Origin: an uncultured Candidatus Saccharibacteria bacterium
GTDB taxonomy: Bacteria > Patescibacteriota > Saccharimonadia > Saccharimonadales > Saccharimonadaceae
Assembly: GCA_947253945.1 (NCBI GenBank)
Contig: CAMYAY010000005.1
Span: 1 to 64,000, forward strand
Length of the DNA stretch: 64,000 nucleotides
Reading direction: 5' to 3'
A program made the translations under genes and the position numbers. The notes under the pieces are model-generated. The model was not told the origin of the DNA and searched no databases. It saw nothing but the letters and a program-made list of their open reading frames with translations. Shown piece by piece: positions 41,805 to 50,986 of this stretch; positions within the stretch are counted from its first letter, which is position 1, and each line of letters starts with the position of its first letter.

Positions 41805-44186
41805 CTACTTATCTTCGCGCCACATTTTCATTGGGTTCGGGCCATCTGGGACGCGCTTAAACGAGATGACACGCTTGACTGGTGGTTTGCGCGTGGTGTC
41901 GATGTTGGCCGCGTCGCGACGCGCCGCCACTTTGCTGTGGGGAATTGGCGCATTCGGATTTAGGTGGTGATGTGGAGCAAAATGCATGGCAGCGCCCCGA
42001 ATCACGGTCTTGGCCGGCTTTGGCTGCGCCTCCGGTAACGGCGTCGTGCGCACAATTTGCACTGCCGGATGGGTTGGCCGTGGGCGTGGCGTGCGGACAG
42101 ACTGGCCGCGAATGCGCATCATTTCCTGCTCAGCAAACTCCTTATCGCGGCGCTCGCGCTCTTGGTCGTGCTCGCGATTTTGGTTCGAAGACGCCTTAGC
42201 GCCAACTTCATTAATTACCGGTATCACAATTGGCGTGCGGTGCGTCTGGTCATACAGAATCTGAGTGATTTCTTCGCGCAAATCCTTCTTAAAGTTCTCG
42301 AGGTCAACGTGGTGGCCCGAATACGCCTTGGCTACCTTTTGCCGCACATACTGACGAATGGAATTGATGAGCTCTTCGCTGTCACGCAAGTAAATAAAGC
42401 CGCGCGAGACGATGTCAGGCGAAGTCAAGAGGCGGCCGCTACCCTTCTGCACCGTCAAAACAACTACAAAGATACCCTCGGTCGACATGTGAATGCGGTC
42501 CTTTAGGACTACGTCACTCACCACGTCGCCGGCGTCATCGTACATGATACCGCCCACTGGGACGCGGCCCGTCTTCTGCGCTGTGCCATCTGGATAAAAT
42601 TCCACCACGTCGCCGGCGTCACACACAAAGATGTGGTCGCGCGCGATGCCGCAATCGTTCTCGGCAATCTCAGCGTTGTGTACCAACATGTGGAACTCGC
42701 CGTGGTTTGGCAGATAAAAGGTTGGGTGAAGGGCGTTTATTAGCTTCACGTGGTCTTCGCGCTTGGCATGGCCAGACAAGTGGAGCGGACCAACGCCGTA
42801 GCGAGCAGTTTTGCGGTTCTGCAAGACATCAGAGCCCTCACGCATCAAACCATCCACCGTGCGCACCACGTGGTTTTCATTGCCCGGAATTGGGTTAGAT
42901 GAAAAGACAATGACGTCACTGTCTTTAATTTTAACAAAGCGATGTGCGCCCGTCGCCATGCGGTTGAGCACGGCGTTAAACTCGCCCTGCGAACCCGTAC
43001 AGACAATACAAACCTCTGAGTCAGGCAGCTTCACCAAGTCTTCCATGGTCATCACGGTGTTGTTTGGCAGCTTCAACATGCCAGTTTTGAGGCCAATTTC
43101 AACATTTTGCACCATCGAAAAGCCCGCAAATGCCACCTTGCGGCCGTGTTGCGCCGCCGACATGACGATGTTTTGCATGCGGTGTACCTGCGATGAGAAA
43201 CAAGAGATAATCATGCGCGAATTTGGGTATTTGTCCATAATTTGGTCGAAGCTCTCTTTGATGTCGTTCTCGCCATAAGCAGTCACAGTGCCGTCGTCTT
43301 CACAGTTGGTGGACTCGTTCATAAAGAGCAAGATGCCTTCCTTCGCTGCAATTTCACTCATGCGGTTTAAATCAAACTTTTTGCCGTCCACTGGATGGTC
43401 TTCAAAGCGCCAGTCGCCCGAACTTAGGACAACGCCTAGCGGGGTGCGCAAGACAACCGCCGCGGCGTCTGGAATAGAGTGGTTAACGCGCACCAGCTCA
43501 AGGCCGAGGTGCTCGCTTAATTGCACACGGTCGTGATTTTCTGGGTTCATCTCATGGAATTCTGGCTTGAAGTCGGTGTCTTCCTCTTCCATGTTCTTTT
43601 GTAGCATGCCAATGGTGAACTTGGTGGCGTAAACCGGCGCCGGAATCTTTGGTATCAGGTGGTGGAAGGCACCAATGTGGTCAAGGTGCCCGTGGGTAAT
43701 CACCACGGCCTTAATTTTTGACTTGTTCTTCTCAAGATAGGTGATGTCTGGCACGATGTAATTAATACCTGGGTAATCATCCCCTGGGAAGAGGAAGCCC
43801 ATGTCAATCACAATAATTTCGTCGCCATACTCAATGGCAGTCATGTTCTTGCCGATACCCATTTCGCCCACGCCACCAATCGGGATGACCTTCAGGGCGC
43901 CGAGGTCCTTCTTGCTGTCGCGGTGCTTGCGCGCCAAACTTGGTGTGTACTGTTCGCCGCCGTAGCCGTTGTAAATTGACTTGTTAACTGGGGCGTCCAC
44001 GTGATGCTGTGAGGCCTGGGCGTTGACATTATCGCTGACGCGCCGCTTGGCGCGCTCCACCTCACCCCGCCGCGTGGTGGTGGCATCTAGTACAGTGTTA
44101 CCCGTCTTTTTTCGCGTCGTGCGCGCCGCAGCTGGCCGCTTTGAGGTATCGTCAGCCTGCGCCTTTTTAATGCGTTGTTGACCCAT
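41805..44186 (-). CDS. rnj: Ribonuclease J with N- and C-terminal extensions
   Basis: A 793-residue metallo-beta-lactamase/beta-CASP RNase. About 95 disordered, basic residues precede the catalytic core, which has HGHLDHIGA (HxHxDH zinc motif), DWRFEDHP, the beta-CASP signatures and HLSGHAKREDH. After the core (about residue 650) comes a 140-residue tail rich in Arg, Pro and His. Core-only RNase J is about 555 residues. The extensions may bind RNA or the RNase Y partner encoded upstream. RNase J matures and degrades RNA from 5' ends. Strong AAAGGAG before the ATG. Confidence 0.94.
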   Translation of the reverse strand: MGQQRIKKAQADDTSKRPAAARTTRKKTGNTVLDATTTRRGEVERAKRRVSDNVNAQASQHHVDAPVNKSIYNGYGGEQYTPSLARKHRDSKKDLGALKVIPIGGVGEMGIGKNMTAIEYGDEIIVIDMGFLFPGDDYPGINYIVPDITYLEKNKSKIKAVVITHGHLDHIGAFHHLIPKIPAPVYATKFTIGMLQKNMEEEDTDFKPEFHEMNPENHDRVQLSEHLGLELVRVNHSIPDAAAVVLRTPLGVVLSSGDWRFEDHPVDGKKFDLNRMSEIAAKEGILLFMNESTNCEDDGTVTAYGENDIKESFDQIMDKYPNSRMIISCFSSQVHRMQNIVMSAAQHGRKVAFAGFSMVQNVEIGLKTGMLKLPNNTVMTMEDLVKLPDSEVCIVCTGSQGEFNAVLNRMATGAHRFVKIKDSDVIVFSSNPIPGNENHVVRTVDGLMREGSDVLQNRKTARYGVGPLHLSGHAKREDHVKLINALHPTFYLPNHGEFHMLVHNAEIAENDCGIARDHIFVCDAGDVVEFYPDGTAQKTGRVPVGGIMYDDAGDVVSDVVLKDRIHMSTEGIFVVVLTVQKGSGRLLTSPDIVSRGFIYLRDSEELINSIRQYVRQKVAKAYSGHHVDLENFKKDLREEITQILYDQTHRTPIVIPVINEVGAKASSNQNREHDQERERRDKEFAEQEMMRIRGQSVRTPRPRPTHPAVQIVRTTPLPEAQPKPAKTVIRGAAMHFAPHHHLNPNAPIPHSKVAARRDAANIDTTRKPPVKRVISFKRVPDGPNPMKMWREDK

Positions 44187-44290
44187 AGATATATTCTCCT
44201 TTTACTTTATAACTAAAATTAATTATCGATTTCGCTTTGAGTGGTTAAGTCAAGTTTGAGCGATGAATCGCAACGTTATTACTATACTAA

Positions 44291-44325
44291 CAAAGAGAGC
44301 ACCTGCTGTCAAGTGCTCTCTTACT
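44291..44325 (-). terminator. Terminator between rny and rnj
   Basis: AAGAGAGCAC/GTGCTCTCTT with 10-nt loop (44293-44302, 44313-44322), minus-strand tail TTTGTT. It separates the rny transcript from rnj, though read-through is possible. Confidence 0.7.
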
Positions 44326-44347
44326 AGAGTAAACCTCTGTTAAATGG

Positions 44348-45838
44348 CTATTTGGCGTATTCGATGGCGCGGGTCTCACGAATCACGTTGACCTTAATTG
44401 TGCCTGGGTATTGCATGGTCGATTCGATTTTATCGGCAATATCACGCGCCAACTTGGTAGCCGACAAATCGTCGATTTTATCCGGATGGACAATCACGCG
44501 TACTTCGCGGCCGGCCGAGATGGCATAAGCCTTATCGATACCATCAAATGAGGTAGCAATGTTCTCTAGGTCCTTCATGCGAGCGGCAAAGTTCTCCGCT
44601 GAGATGTTGCGCGCGCCTGGGCGAGCGGCACTCAAGGCGTCGCAAATGCGGACAATCACCGCCTCTGGGGTCGTAGCCTCAATGTCGTCGTGGTGCGCCT
44701 CAATAGCGTGGGCAATGCGTTCATCCATGCCGTACTTCCGTGCCAGCTCGGCGCCAATGTGGTGGTGCTTGCCCTCAATGCGGTGCGTCACTGCCTTGCC
44801 CACATCATGGAGCAAAGTGGCAGTCTTGGTAATCATAACGTCGGCGCCCACTTCGTTAGCAATCATGCCGGCCATGTGTGCCATCTCCGTAGAGTGCTTT
44901 AAGACATTTTGACCATAACTCGTGCGGAACTTAAGCTCACCCAGTAAATGCAACATCTCTGGTGGAATACCCACCACGCCACATTCGCGAGCGGCATCTT
45001 CGCCAGCCCGAACTACTTCACGCTCAATTTGACGCTGCGCCTTCTCCACCACCTCTTCAATGCGGGCGGGATGAATGCGGCCGTCCTTCAAAAGCATTTC
45101 AACCGCGAGGCGCGCGACTTGGCGGCGAATCGGATCAAACGAACTGAGAACAATCATACCTGGTGTCTCATCAACCAGCACATCCACCCCCGTGGCGCGC
45201 TGCAACGCCTGAATGTTGCGGCCTTCCTTGCCGATAATGCGGCCCTTCATTTCTTCATCTGGCAACGGCACAGCTGTCACGGTACGCTCAGCCGTCACCT
45301 CTGAAGCCATCCGCTCCATGGTCTGCACAATGAGCATTTCCGCCTTCTGCTCCGCCTCAGCCTCGGCGTTGCGCTGCTGCTTGGCTACATAGCCCAAGAG
45401 GTCAGCCGAGGTTTCCTTCTCTACCACTTGCATCAGCTTCTTGGCAGCCTCTTGGCGCGACATACCCGCCACTTTCTCAAGCTTCTGGTTGATGTTATCG
45501 CGCACAGCCTTGGCTTGGTCACGCAAGTCGTTAATCGCTTGCTCATCCGCCCGCATTTTCTCGGAACGGGCGTCCAGCTCATCAATTTTCGTGAGCAACA
45601 CATGCTCACGCTCAGAAAGCTTGTCTTCTTGATGCTTCAGCTCACGGCGTGTGTTATCCGCCTCCTGCTTTGCAGTCTTGCTGGCGTCTAAAATAATTTG
45701 GCTCGCCTTCGACTTAGCATTGGTAATGAGATGCTCAGCTGTCGCTTGCGCGCGCTGGTTGCGAAGCTTCATTGCCATCACACCCAAAATAGCGCCAAGA
45801 AGTAGCCCAACTATCGCTGCAACTATTATATAACCCAT
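44348..45838 (-). CDS. rny: Ribonuclease Y
   Basis: A 496-residue membrane-anchored endoribonuclease: N-terminal transmembrane helix with YIIVAAIVGLLLGAILGV, a long coiled coil (about 25-190), a KH domain with GRIIGKEGRNIQAL, and the HD domain with LLHDVGKAVTHRIEGKHH. It starts mRNA decay at the membrane. GGGAGGA before the ATG. Together with downstream rnj it provides the core Gram-positive-type RNA decay machinery. Confidence 0.96.
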   Translation of the reverse strand: MGYIIVAAIVGLLLGAILGVMAMKLRNQRAQATAEHLITNAKSKASQIILDASKTAKQEADNTRRELKHQEDKLSEREHVLLTKIDELDARSEKMRADEQAINDLRDQAKAVRDNINQKLEKVAGMSRQEAAKKLMQVVEKETSADLLGYVAKQQRNAEAEAEQKAEMLIVQTMERMASEVTAERTVTAVPLPDEEMKGRIIGKEGRNIQALQRATGVDVLVDETPGMIVLSSFDPIRRQVARLAVEMLLKDGRIHPARIEEVVEKAQRQIEREVVRAGEDAARECGVVGIPPEMLHLLGELKFRTSYGQNVLKHSTEMAHMAGMIANEVGADVMITKTATLLHDVGKAVTHRIEGKHHHIGAELARKYGMDERIAHAIEAHHDDIEATTPEAVIVRICDALSAARPGARNISAENFAARMKDLENIATSFDGIDKAYAISAGREVRVIVHPDKIDDLSATKLARDIADKIESTMQYPGTIKVNVIRETRAIEYAK

Positions 45839-45879
45839 AAAATCCTCCCTTCAAGAGTCAAACAAATTGGAAGATGATT

Positions 45880-46263
45880 TTAGTGCTTTGGTGCGGTAAT
45901 ATGTGGTGCGGCGCCATAATCTGGTAAGGCAATCTGGTCATTTTCGCCGGCCGCGAGGCGCCTCACGCCTGCCGCTAGCCAGTCGTCACCACTAGTTGCC
46001 ACAATTGGTAAGTGTTTGCCGTCGGCGATAGCGTTCATTACCGCTAGGCCAATGCGCAGTCCAGTAAACGAACCTGGGCCCTTAAATACCACTAAACCAG
46101 TTAAATTATCAAAATCCCCTCCTAAGAGGTCGTCAATTTCACCAAGCAAGTTCTTTGCTAGCGTTCGGCCGGCATCCCACTGCTTATTACGTATAATTTT
46201 GCCCGCCGTGTCAGTTAGAGCAATTTCTGCTACTGAATTATCACTACGCACTGCTAAAATCAT
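45880..46263 (-). CDS. tsaB: TsaB, reduced form
   Basis: A 127-residue TsaB (YeaZ), part of the TsaBDE complex making t6A37 in tRNAs. The signature VVFKGPGSFTGLRIGLAVMN is intact, but the second actin-like half of the usual 210-230-residue protein is missing, while the normal C-terminal motif is kept as YGAAPHITAPK. The shortening thus removes an internal domain. TAAACT ends 6 nt before the ATG. tsaE is at 50987-51406. Confidence 0.88.
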   Translation of the reverse strand: MILAVRSDNSVAEIALTDTAGKIIRNKQWDAGRTLAKNLLGEIDDLLGGDFDNLTGLVVFKGPGSFTGLRIGLAVMNAIADGKHLPIVATSGDDWLAAGVRRLAAGENDQIALPDYGAAPHITAPKH

Positions 46264-46301
46264 ACTTTTAGTTTAGCACATTTTAGAGGGCATGGGTATG
46301 T

Positions 46302-46334
46302 TATAATAATGGTAATGATACAAAAGGAGGCGGT
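46302..46334 (+). promoter_or_regulatory. recA -10 element and ribosome binding site
   Basis: TGTTATAAT (hexamer 46302-46307), then a leader of about 25 nt with AAAGGAGG, 6 nt before the ATG. No inverted repeat resembling an SOS box was seen. Confidence 0.7.
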
Positions 46335-47384
46335 ATGACCAAAAAAGAATCAAAAGTGATGGCCGAAAAGTCGGCCGACGATGCCGGCAAGAAAGCCGCG
46401 CTCGAACTAGCTGTCAGCCAAATTAGCAAGCAATTCGGCGATGGCTCCATTATGAAGCTCGGTGATGCTTATAAAATCAACGTTGAGACGACCTCAAGCG
46501 GCACCCTGTCGCTTGACTTGGCACTCGGTGGCGGCTACCCGAGAGGGCGCATTATCGAAATCTACGGGCCGGAGTCTTCCGGCAAGACAACCCTTGCTCT
46601 ACACGCCGTGGCTGAGGTGCAGCGTCAAGGCGGCACAGCCGCGTTTATCGACGCCGAACATGCACTCGATCCAGAGTATGCTGGCCGGTTGGGGGTCAAG
46701 ATTAGCGACCTCTTAATCTCACAACCAGACAATGGTGAGCAGGCGCTCGAAATTGTCGAAACACTCGTCCGCAGTAACGCGGTGGATATCATCGTACTCG
46801 ATTCGGTGGCAGCTTTGGTGCCACAAGCCGAAATCGATGGCGACATGGGCGATGCTCTACCGGGGTTGCAGGCGCGCTTGATGTCACAGGCGCTGCGCAA
46901 GCTGACAGGTATCATCAATAAGAGCAAGGCCACGGTCATCTTTATCAATCAGATTCGCATGAAGATTGGCGTGATGTTTGGTAACCCTGAAACCACCACG
47001 GGTGGTAACGCGCTGAAGTTTTACGCTTCACAACGGCTTGATATTCGCCGCGTCGGGCAAATTAAGGCTGGTGAAGATGTAATTGGCAACCGTGTCCGCG
47101 TCAAGGTAGTGAAGAACAAGATTGCGCCGCCGTTCCGCCAAGCTGAATTTGACATTATGTACAACGAAGGTATCTCCACCACCGGCGACACCCTCGACCT
47201 CGCCACCGCTCACGATGTGGTGCAAAAGGCGGGCGCCTTCTATAAGTACGAGGGCGAGACTATCGGCCAAGGCCGCGAAAACGCCAAGACGTGGCTGAAA
47301 GAGCACCCTGACAAGTTGGCCGAGATGGACCAGAAGGTGCGCGACCTCGTAAAGTCAAAAGACCATGCGCATCAGCAAAGTTAG
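46335..47384 (+). CDS. recA: Recombinase RecA
   Basis: A 349-residue RecA: Walker A GPESSGKT, the MAW motif, Walker B VDIIVLDSVAAL, loop L1/L2 region with NQIRMKIGVMFGNPETTTGG and the C-terminal domain. The N-terminus has a Lys-rich extension of about 15 residues. It performs strand exchange and would be needed for chromosomal recombination of incoming DNA. It overlaps recX by 20 nt. Confidence 0.97.
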   Translation: MTKKESKVMAEKSADDAGKKAALELAVSQISKQFGDGSIMKLGDAYKINVETTSSGTLSLDLALGGGYPRGRIIEIYGPESSGKTTLALHAVAEVQRQGGTAAFIDAEHALDPEYAGRLGVKISDLLISQPDNGEQALEIVETLVRSNAVDIIVLDSVAALVPQAEIDGDMGDALPGLQARLMSQALRKLTGIINKSKATVIFINQIRMKIGVMFGNPETTTGGNALKFYASQRLDIRRVGQIKAGEDVIGNRVRVKVVKNKIAPPFRQAEFDIMYNEGISTTGDTLDLATAHDVVQKAGAFYKYEGETIGQGRENAKTWLKEHPDKLAEMDQKVRDLVKSKDHAHQQS

Positions 47385-47970
47385 TCCCGCCGTCAAAACG
47401 GCCGGCCGCTACAACATTTACGTAGACGGCAAGTATAGCTTTAGCCTTGACGAATTGCAGCTCGTACAAAACGGGCTACATTCGGGGCTAGAAATTAGTG
47501 AAGCGCAGCTCGAACAGCTCAAAAGCGAATCCGACTTTGGCAAGAATTACATTCGCGCCGTCGATTTAATTAGCCGCCGCCTCCGTAGCGAGCGCGAAAT
47601 TCGCGACTACGCCTTCCGCAAGCAATGGACTAAGTCGAACACCGAACGCGTGATTGAACGCCTTAAAGCGCGCGGCTATCTCGACGACCGGCGCTTTGCT
47701 GAACTGTTTTTTAGTAGCCGCCATCAAAGCGGGCGCTATTCCTTAAAGCGCATCCGGCTCGACCTAGTAAAAAAGGGCATTAGTAGTGACATCATTGACG
47801 ACCTCTGTCGAGCCAACGGCGACAGCGCAGCGCTTCTAAAATTAATTAACAAGCGCATCAATAAATACGACGACGAAAACAGGCTTATCGCCTACCTCGC
47901 GCGCAACGGCTTCCGCTACGACGACATCAAGTCCGCCCTTGACCGCTATCATCAGGGCGACACGGAGTAA
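47365..47970 (+). CDS. recX: RecA regulator RecX
   Basis: A 201-residue, mostly helical protein with three tandem three-helix repeats and the RecX patterns LRSEREIRDYAFRK, ERLKARGYLDDRRFAELF and SLKRIRLDLVKKGI. RecX caps or disassembles RecA filaments. Translationally coupled to recA by a 20-nt overlap, as in many bacteria. Confidence 0.93.
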   Translation: MRISKVSPAVKTAGRYNIYVDGKYSFSLDELQLVQNGLHSGLEISEAQLEQLKSESDFGKNYIRAVDLISRRLRSEREIRDYAFRKQWTKSNTERVIERLKARGYLDDRRFAELFFSSRHQSGRYSLKRIRLDLVKKGISSDIIDDLCRANGDSAALLKLINKRINKYDDENRLIAYLARNGFRYDDIKSALDRYHQGDTE

Positions 47971-47979
47971 CTAGAATAA

Positions 47980-48558
47980 CTAGTTGGCGCCTTCGGGACG
48001 CTTACGGAACGGATTGTCCACTGCTGGGTCGAACGCGTGGGCGTTAATATTAAGTGGGCTAGCCTCAACCCGTTGCAACTTAGTTGGCGCTTCCACAATA
48101 ATTTTATTATTATTAATCTCAATCACCTGCTCGCGATGAATCCGCAAGCGGCCGCCATGACCCGCGCTAAATAGCGCCGGTTGCACGATGATTTGCATAA
48201 TATCGAAGCTATCTGGCGCCACAGTGTAGTCTACCACGCGCCCTAAATAATTCTTCTGGTCGTCGTAGACCTTTACCTTAAAGAGTTTAAAGTCGTAATC
48301 CATCACCTTTTGCAAGCGCGGCATACCCTCAGGTGACACGATATCGCTCGCGTCATTTACCACTATTCCTTGGTCGCTACATTCACGCACGTCTTGCGAC
48401 AGCAAAACCGCCGGACTAATACCCGCCTTTTCTACCGTCACGGCGGCAATTTTTAATTTATAAGGGTCAATAATATCCTGCCCGACGTGACCAACCTTCT
48501 CGCCCGTCTGTAAATTATAAATATCAAACCCCAGTAACCGACTCCGCTCTACCAACAT
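47980..48558 (-). CDS. PRC-barrel domain protein
   Basis: A 192-residue protein with two PRC-barrel-like beta repeats (LGFDIYNLQTGEKVGHVGQ near residue 8 and KVYDDQKNYLGRVVDY near 95). PRC barrels occur in RimM and in proteins that bind RNA-processing or photosynthetic partners. Not assigned a specific role. A perfect TATAAT ends 6 nt before the ATG. Its stop is 9 nt from that of convergent recX. Confidence 0.75.
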   Translation of the reverse strand: MLVERSRLLGFDIYNLQTGEKVGHVGQDIIDPYKLKIAAVTVEKAGISPAVLLSQDVRECSDQGIVVNDASDIVSPEGMPRLQKVMDYDFKLFKVKVYDDQKNYLGRVVDYTVAPDSFDIMQIIVQPALFSAGHGGRLRIHREQVIEINNNKIIVEAPTKLQRVEASPLNINAHAFDPAVDNPFRKRPEGAN

Positions 48559-48573
48559 AAGCTTATTATAACA

Positions 48574-49251
48574 CTATTTGGCATTATCGCGCAAAACCGC
48601 GAAATCATCCAGTGGCTGCGCCTGCTTAACCGACCATTTAGCGATGCTGAGTCGCCGTAGCGCCGTCAAGTACGCCCCCGTACCCAAGATTTGACCGAGG
48701 TCGGCTGCGAGTGTCCGCACATAAGTACCACTGCTGACATGCACCCGAATTTCTAGCTCCGGATAGTGGTAGCTGATAATTTCAAACTGGTAAACTTCCA
48801 CCGTGCGCGTCGGCAACGTCACCTCCTGCCCCTGACGCGCCAATTTATAAGCGCGCTGGCCGTTGACTTTGATGGCACTAAAGGCGGGCGGGGTCTGCTG
48901 AATTACCCCAGTAAGCTGCTCGGCTGCCGCTTTAACTTCTGTTAAGCTTGGCTGCTCGCTCGAAACAGTAGTAATTTCGCCCTCGGGGTCACCCGTGGTC
49001 GATGTCGCGCCAAGCCGCACTGTGGCAGCATAGACTTTATCTAGCTTTGTAAACTCCATGGCACGTTTAGTGTTCTTACCCGTCACGATAATCAGTAGAC
49101 CGGTCGCAAACGGGTCAAGGGTGCCACAGTGTCCCACTTTAACTTTGTGCCCCACCGCTTGACTGAGGTAGCGGCGGACGCGCGCCACACAGCCAAACGA
49201 AGAGATGCCCGCTGGCTTGTCGAGTAAAATAATGCGGTCAATTTGTTCCAT
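48574..49251 (-). CDS. truB: tRNA pseudouridine(55) synthase TruB
   Basis: A 225-residue TruB with LLDKPAGISSF at the N-terminus, the catalytic-Asp motif GHCGTLDPFATGLL and YVRTLAADLGQ. The C-terminal PUA-like domain is mostly absent, giving a short enzyme. It makes Psi55 in the T-loop of tRNAs. TACCAT ends 6 nt before the ATG. It lies 1 nt after the 550-residue gene's stop. Confidence 0.94.
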   Translation of the reverse strand: MEQIDRIILLDKPAGISSFGCVARVRRYLSQAVGHKVKVGHCGTLDPFATGLLIIVTGKNTKRAMEFTKLDKVYAATVRLGATSTTGDPEGEITTVSSEQPSLTEVKAAAEQLTGVIQQTPPAFSAIKVNGQRAYKLARQGQEVTLPTRTVEVYQFEIISYHYPELEIRVHVSSGTYVRTLAADLGQILGTGAYLTALRRLSIAKWSVKQAQPLDDFAVLRDNAK

Positions 49252-49252
49252 A

Positions 49253-50905
49253 CTACGATGGTATCACAAATTGGGCAGGGTCAGCAGTTGGTGTTGGTGG
49301 CGTCACCATTGACTGACCGTGGCTTAAGGTGTTACTAATTACTGGCACATCTGGCGTAGCTAACTCTGGTGGCATGAGATTAGGGTTACTTGACTGACCA
49401 AGCTCTGGCTTTGGCGGTTCTGGTGGCATTGGCATGTTGATATTAAAGGCTGGCGCATCATTACCCGCAAATGGACTACTGTGCTTATCTGGTGTCACTG
49501 TAATATCTGGCATTGGCATCGTAGCAAAGGCGCTGCCTGGCTGCTGAGACACTGGCGCCGGCAGCACTGGTGGTAAACTAGCCAAGCTATCGTCGGAAGC
49601 AATGGTTGAGAAATCAGGCATATTATTTGACTCAGCACTAGCTGGTGCCACAATTGGCTCCGGAACATTAGCATCCGGCATTGGCACCGGCGGCAAGCTA
49701 GCTGGATTATCCGGTTCAAGCTTTGGTGCAGGCGATTGCGATGCTAAACGCTCTGAAGCGGCTTGCTTAAGTTGGGCTTGTGCTTCAGATAAGGCATTAT
49801 TACTCGTAGTCGTAGCAACGCGCGTCCGCTCACGATTTAAAATGCGGTTAATCCGTGACTCTGGGTTCTCATTCGGGTCAAACTCATCGGCTGGTGTAAC
49901 ATGGTCAGCCAAGTTCACCTTATCAACCGGCTCAAGGCTACTGAGGTTCTTTAAGATATCGTCGTCGCCATTTACCACCACAGATTCAGACAACTCCGGC
50001 ACTGCGGCAGTTGGTACAAACGCTGGCTCTGGGGCTGGTTCTGGCTCTGGCTCAGGCTCTGGTTCTGGCTCTGGCTCTGGCAAATCAACTCGGTCGTAAT
50101 CTTTATTCTCTTCATCCGGGGCCTTCGGTACGATATCATAGCCACTAAACTCTGCAGATATCAGCTGCTGGTTAGCACCGCAATCCATCAAGTAAGAAGC
50201 AAGCGACATCACCTCGGCTGTAGTAGCACTATTGCGGAACTGGTCGGTAGCGGCAACTACACCAGTAAGTAAAGTGGTGGCAATTGAGCTGTCAAGTAGC
50301 GCAGGAACGGCGTCGTTACTAATAGCCTTAATTAAATCAGTGGTCATCTGAGCATAGCAGGTTTCGCCACTACCTTGCCAACTAATAGTGCCAAGTTCGT
50401 CTTGCACTGGGTTTAAGTTGATTGTAGCAGTTACAGCATCGTGGAAAATCTTACCGTGCGCGGCAATCGCTTGGTCGAGGTCGTCTTGACTGTTAACGCC
50501 AAGGGCAATAATCAGTTCAACATTAAAGTCACCATCCTCAAAAGTCAAGTCAGCTGGAGTAATTTTACTGCGGTACGGCGTAATGTAAACTTTGACAAAA
50601 TCGCCGTCCGGATTGACACGCAGGCGCCCCGCCTTTTCTTTACTAATTGAGATAATAAAGTCGCGGAGGCTGTCAGCGTTACTCTCAAATGTCTTCTCTG
50701 GCTGCAGGAAGTTCAAGCTTTGTGGCATCTCGCCACTAAAGACGGCCACACCACGCTTATTGAGGTGATTGACCATCAAAGCGATAGCGAGCGCCGAAGT
50801 CAACTGGTCGATACTTGGGTTGCTCGACACCGTAATTAAAACATTGTTGACGCGGTTTAATTTGTCAACTAGTTGTGCTTTTGCAGAAGTATTACTATTA
50901 TTCAT
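49253..50905 (-). CDS. DHH-like protein with Pro-Glu repeat
   Basis: A 550-residue protein. Residues 1-250 have the alpha/beta pattern and the opening of NrnA-type DHH phosphoesterases (ITVSSNPSIDQLTSALAIALM aligns with the family HxNPDGDAxGS region), but the catalytic Asp/His residues are not present, so it is probably not an active nuclease. Residues about 270-290 are a (PE)n repeat encoded by 6-bp units, and the rest (290-550) is Pro/Ala/Ser/Asp-rich and disordered. GGAG-containing leader before the ATG. Function unknown; it precedes truB. Confidence 0.65.
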   Translation of the reverse strand: MNNSNTSAKAQLVDKLNRVNNVLITVSSNPSIDQLTSALAIALMVNHLNKRGVAVFSGEMPQSLNFLQPEKTFESNADSLRDFIISISKEKAGRLRVNPDGDFVKVYITPYRSKITPADLTFEDGDFNVELIIALGVNSQDDLDQAIAAHGKIFHDAVTATINLNPVQDELGTISWQGSGETCYAQMTTDLIKAISNDAVPALLDSSIATTLLTGVVAATDQFRNSATTAEVMSLASYLMDCGANQQLISAEFSGYDIVPKAPDEENKDYDRVDLPEPEPEPEPEPEPEPAPEPAFVPTAAVPELSESVVVNGDDDILKNLSSLEPVDKVNLADHVTPADEFDPNENPESRINRILNRERTRVATTTSNNALSEAQAQLKQAASERLASQSPAPKLEPDNPASLPPVPMPDANVPEPIVAPASAESNNMPDFSTIASDDSLASLPPVLPAPVSQQPGSAFATMPMPDITVTPDKHSSPFAGNDAPAFNINMPMPPEPPKPELGQSSNPNLMPPELATPDVPVISNTLSHGQSMVTPPTPTADPAQFVIPS

Positions 50906-50986
50906 TTTTCTTTTTCTCCATCGGTTTGAGGCTATTTTAACATAACTTTTTTACTATGACAAGCCCTTTATGCTTAATTGTAAATT

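Noticed and set aside
41882..44086. Several long antisense frames over the RNase J gene
   Set aside because: They are shadows of a GC-rich coding frame; the RNase J frame has all family motifs.
46625..47306. Minus-strand frames in recA
   Set aside because: Antisense of a fully conserved recA; no start signals.
50023..50092. Possible CRISPR-like or tandem repeat array
   Set aside because: The 6-bp units encode Pro-Glu in frame within a protein; there are no spacers. No CRISPR array or cas gene was seen in the window.
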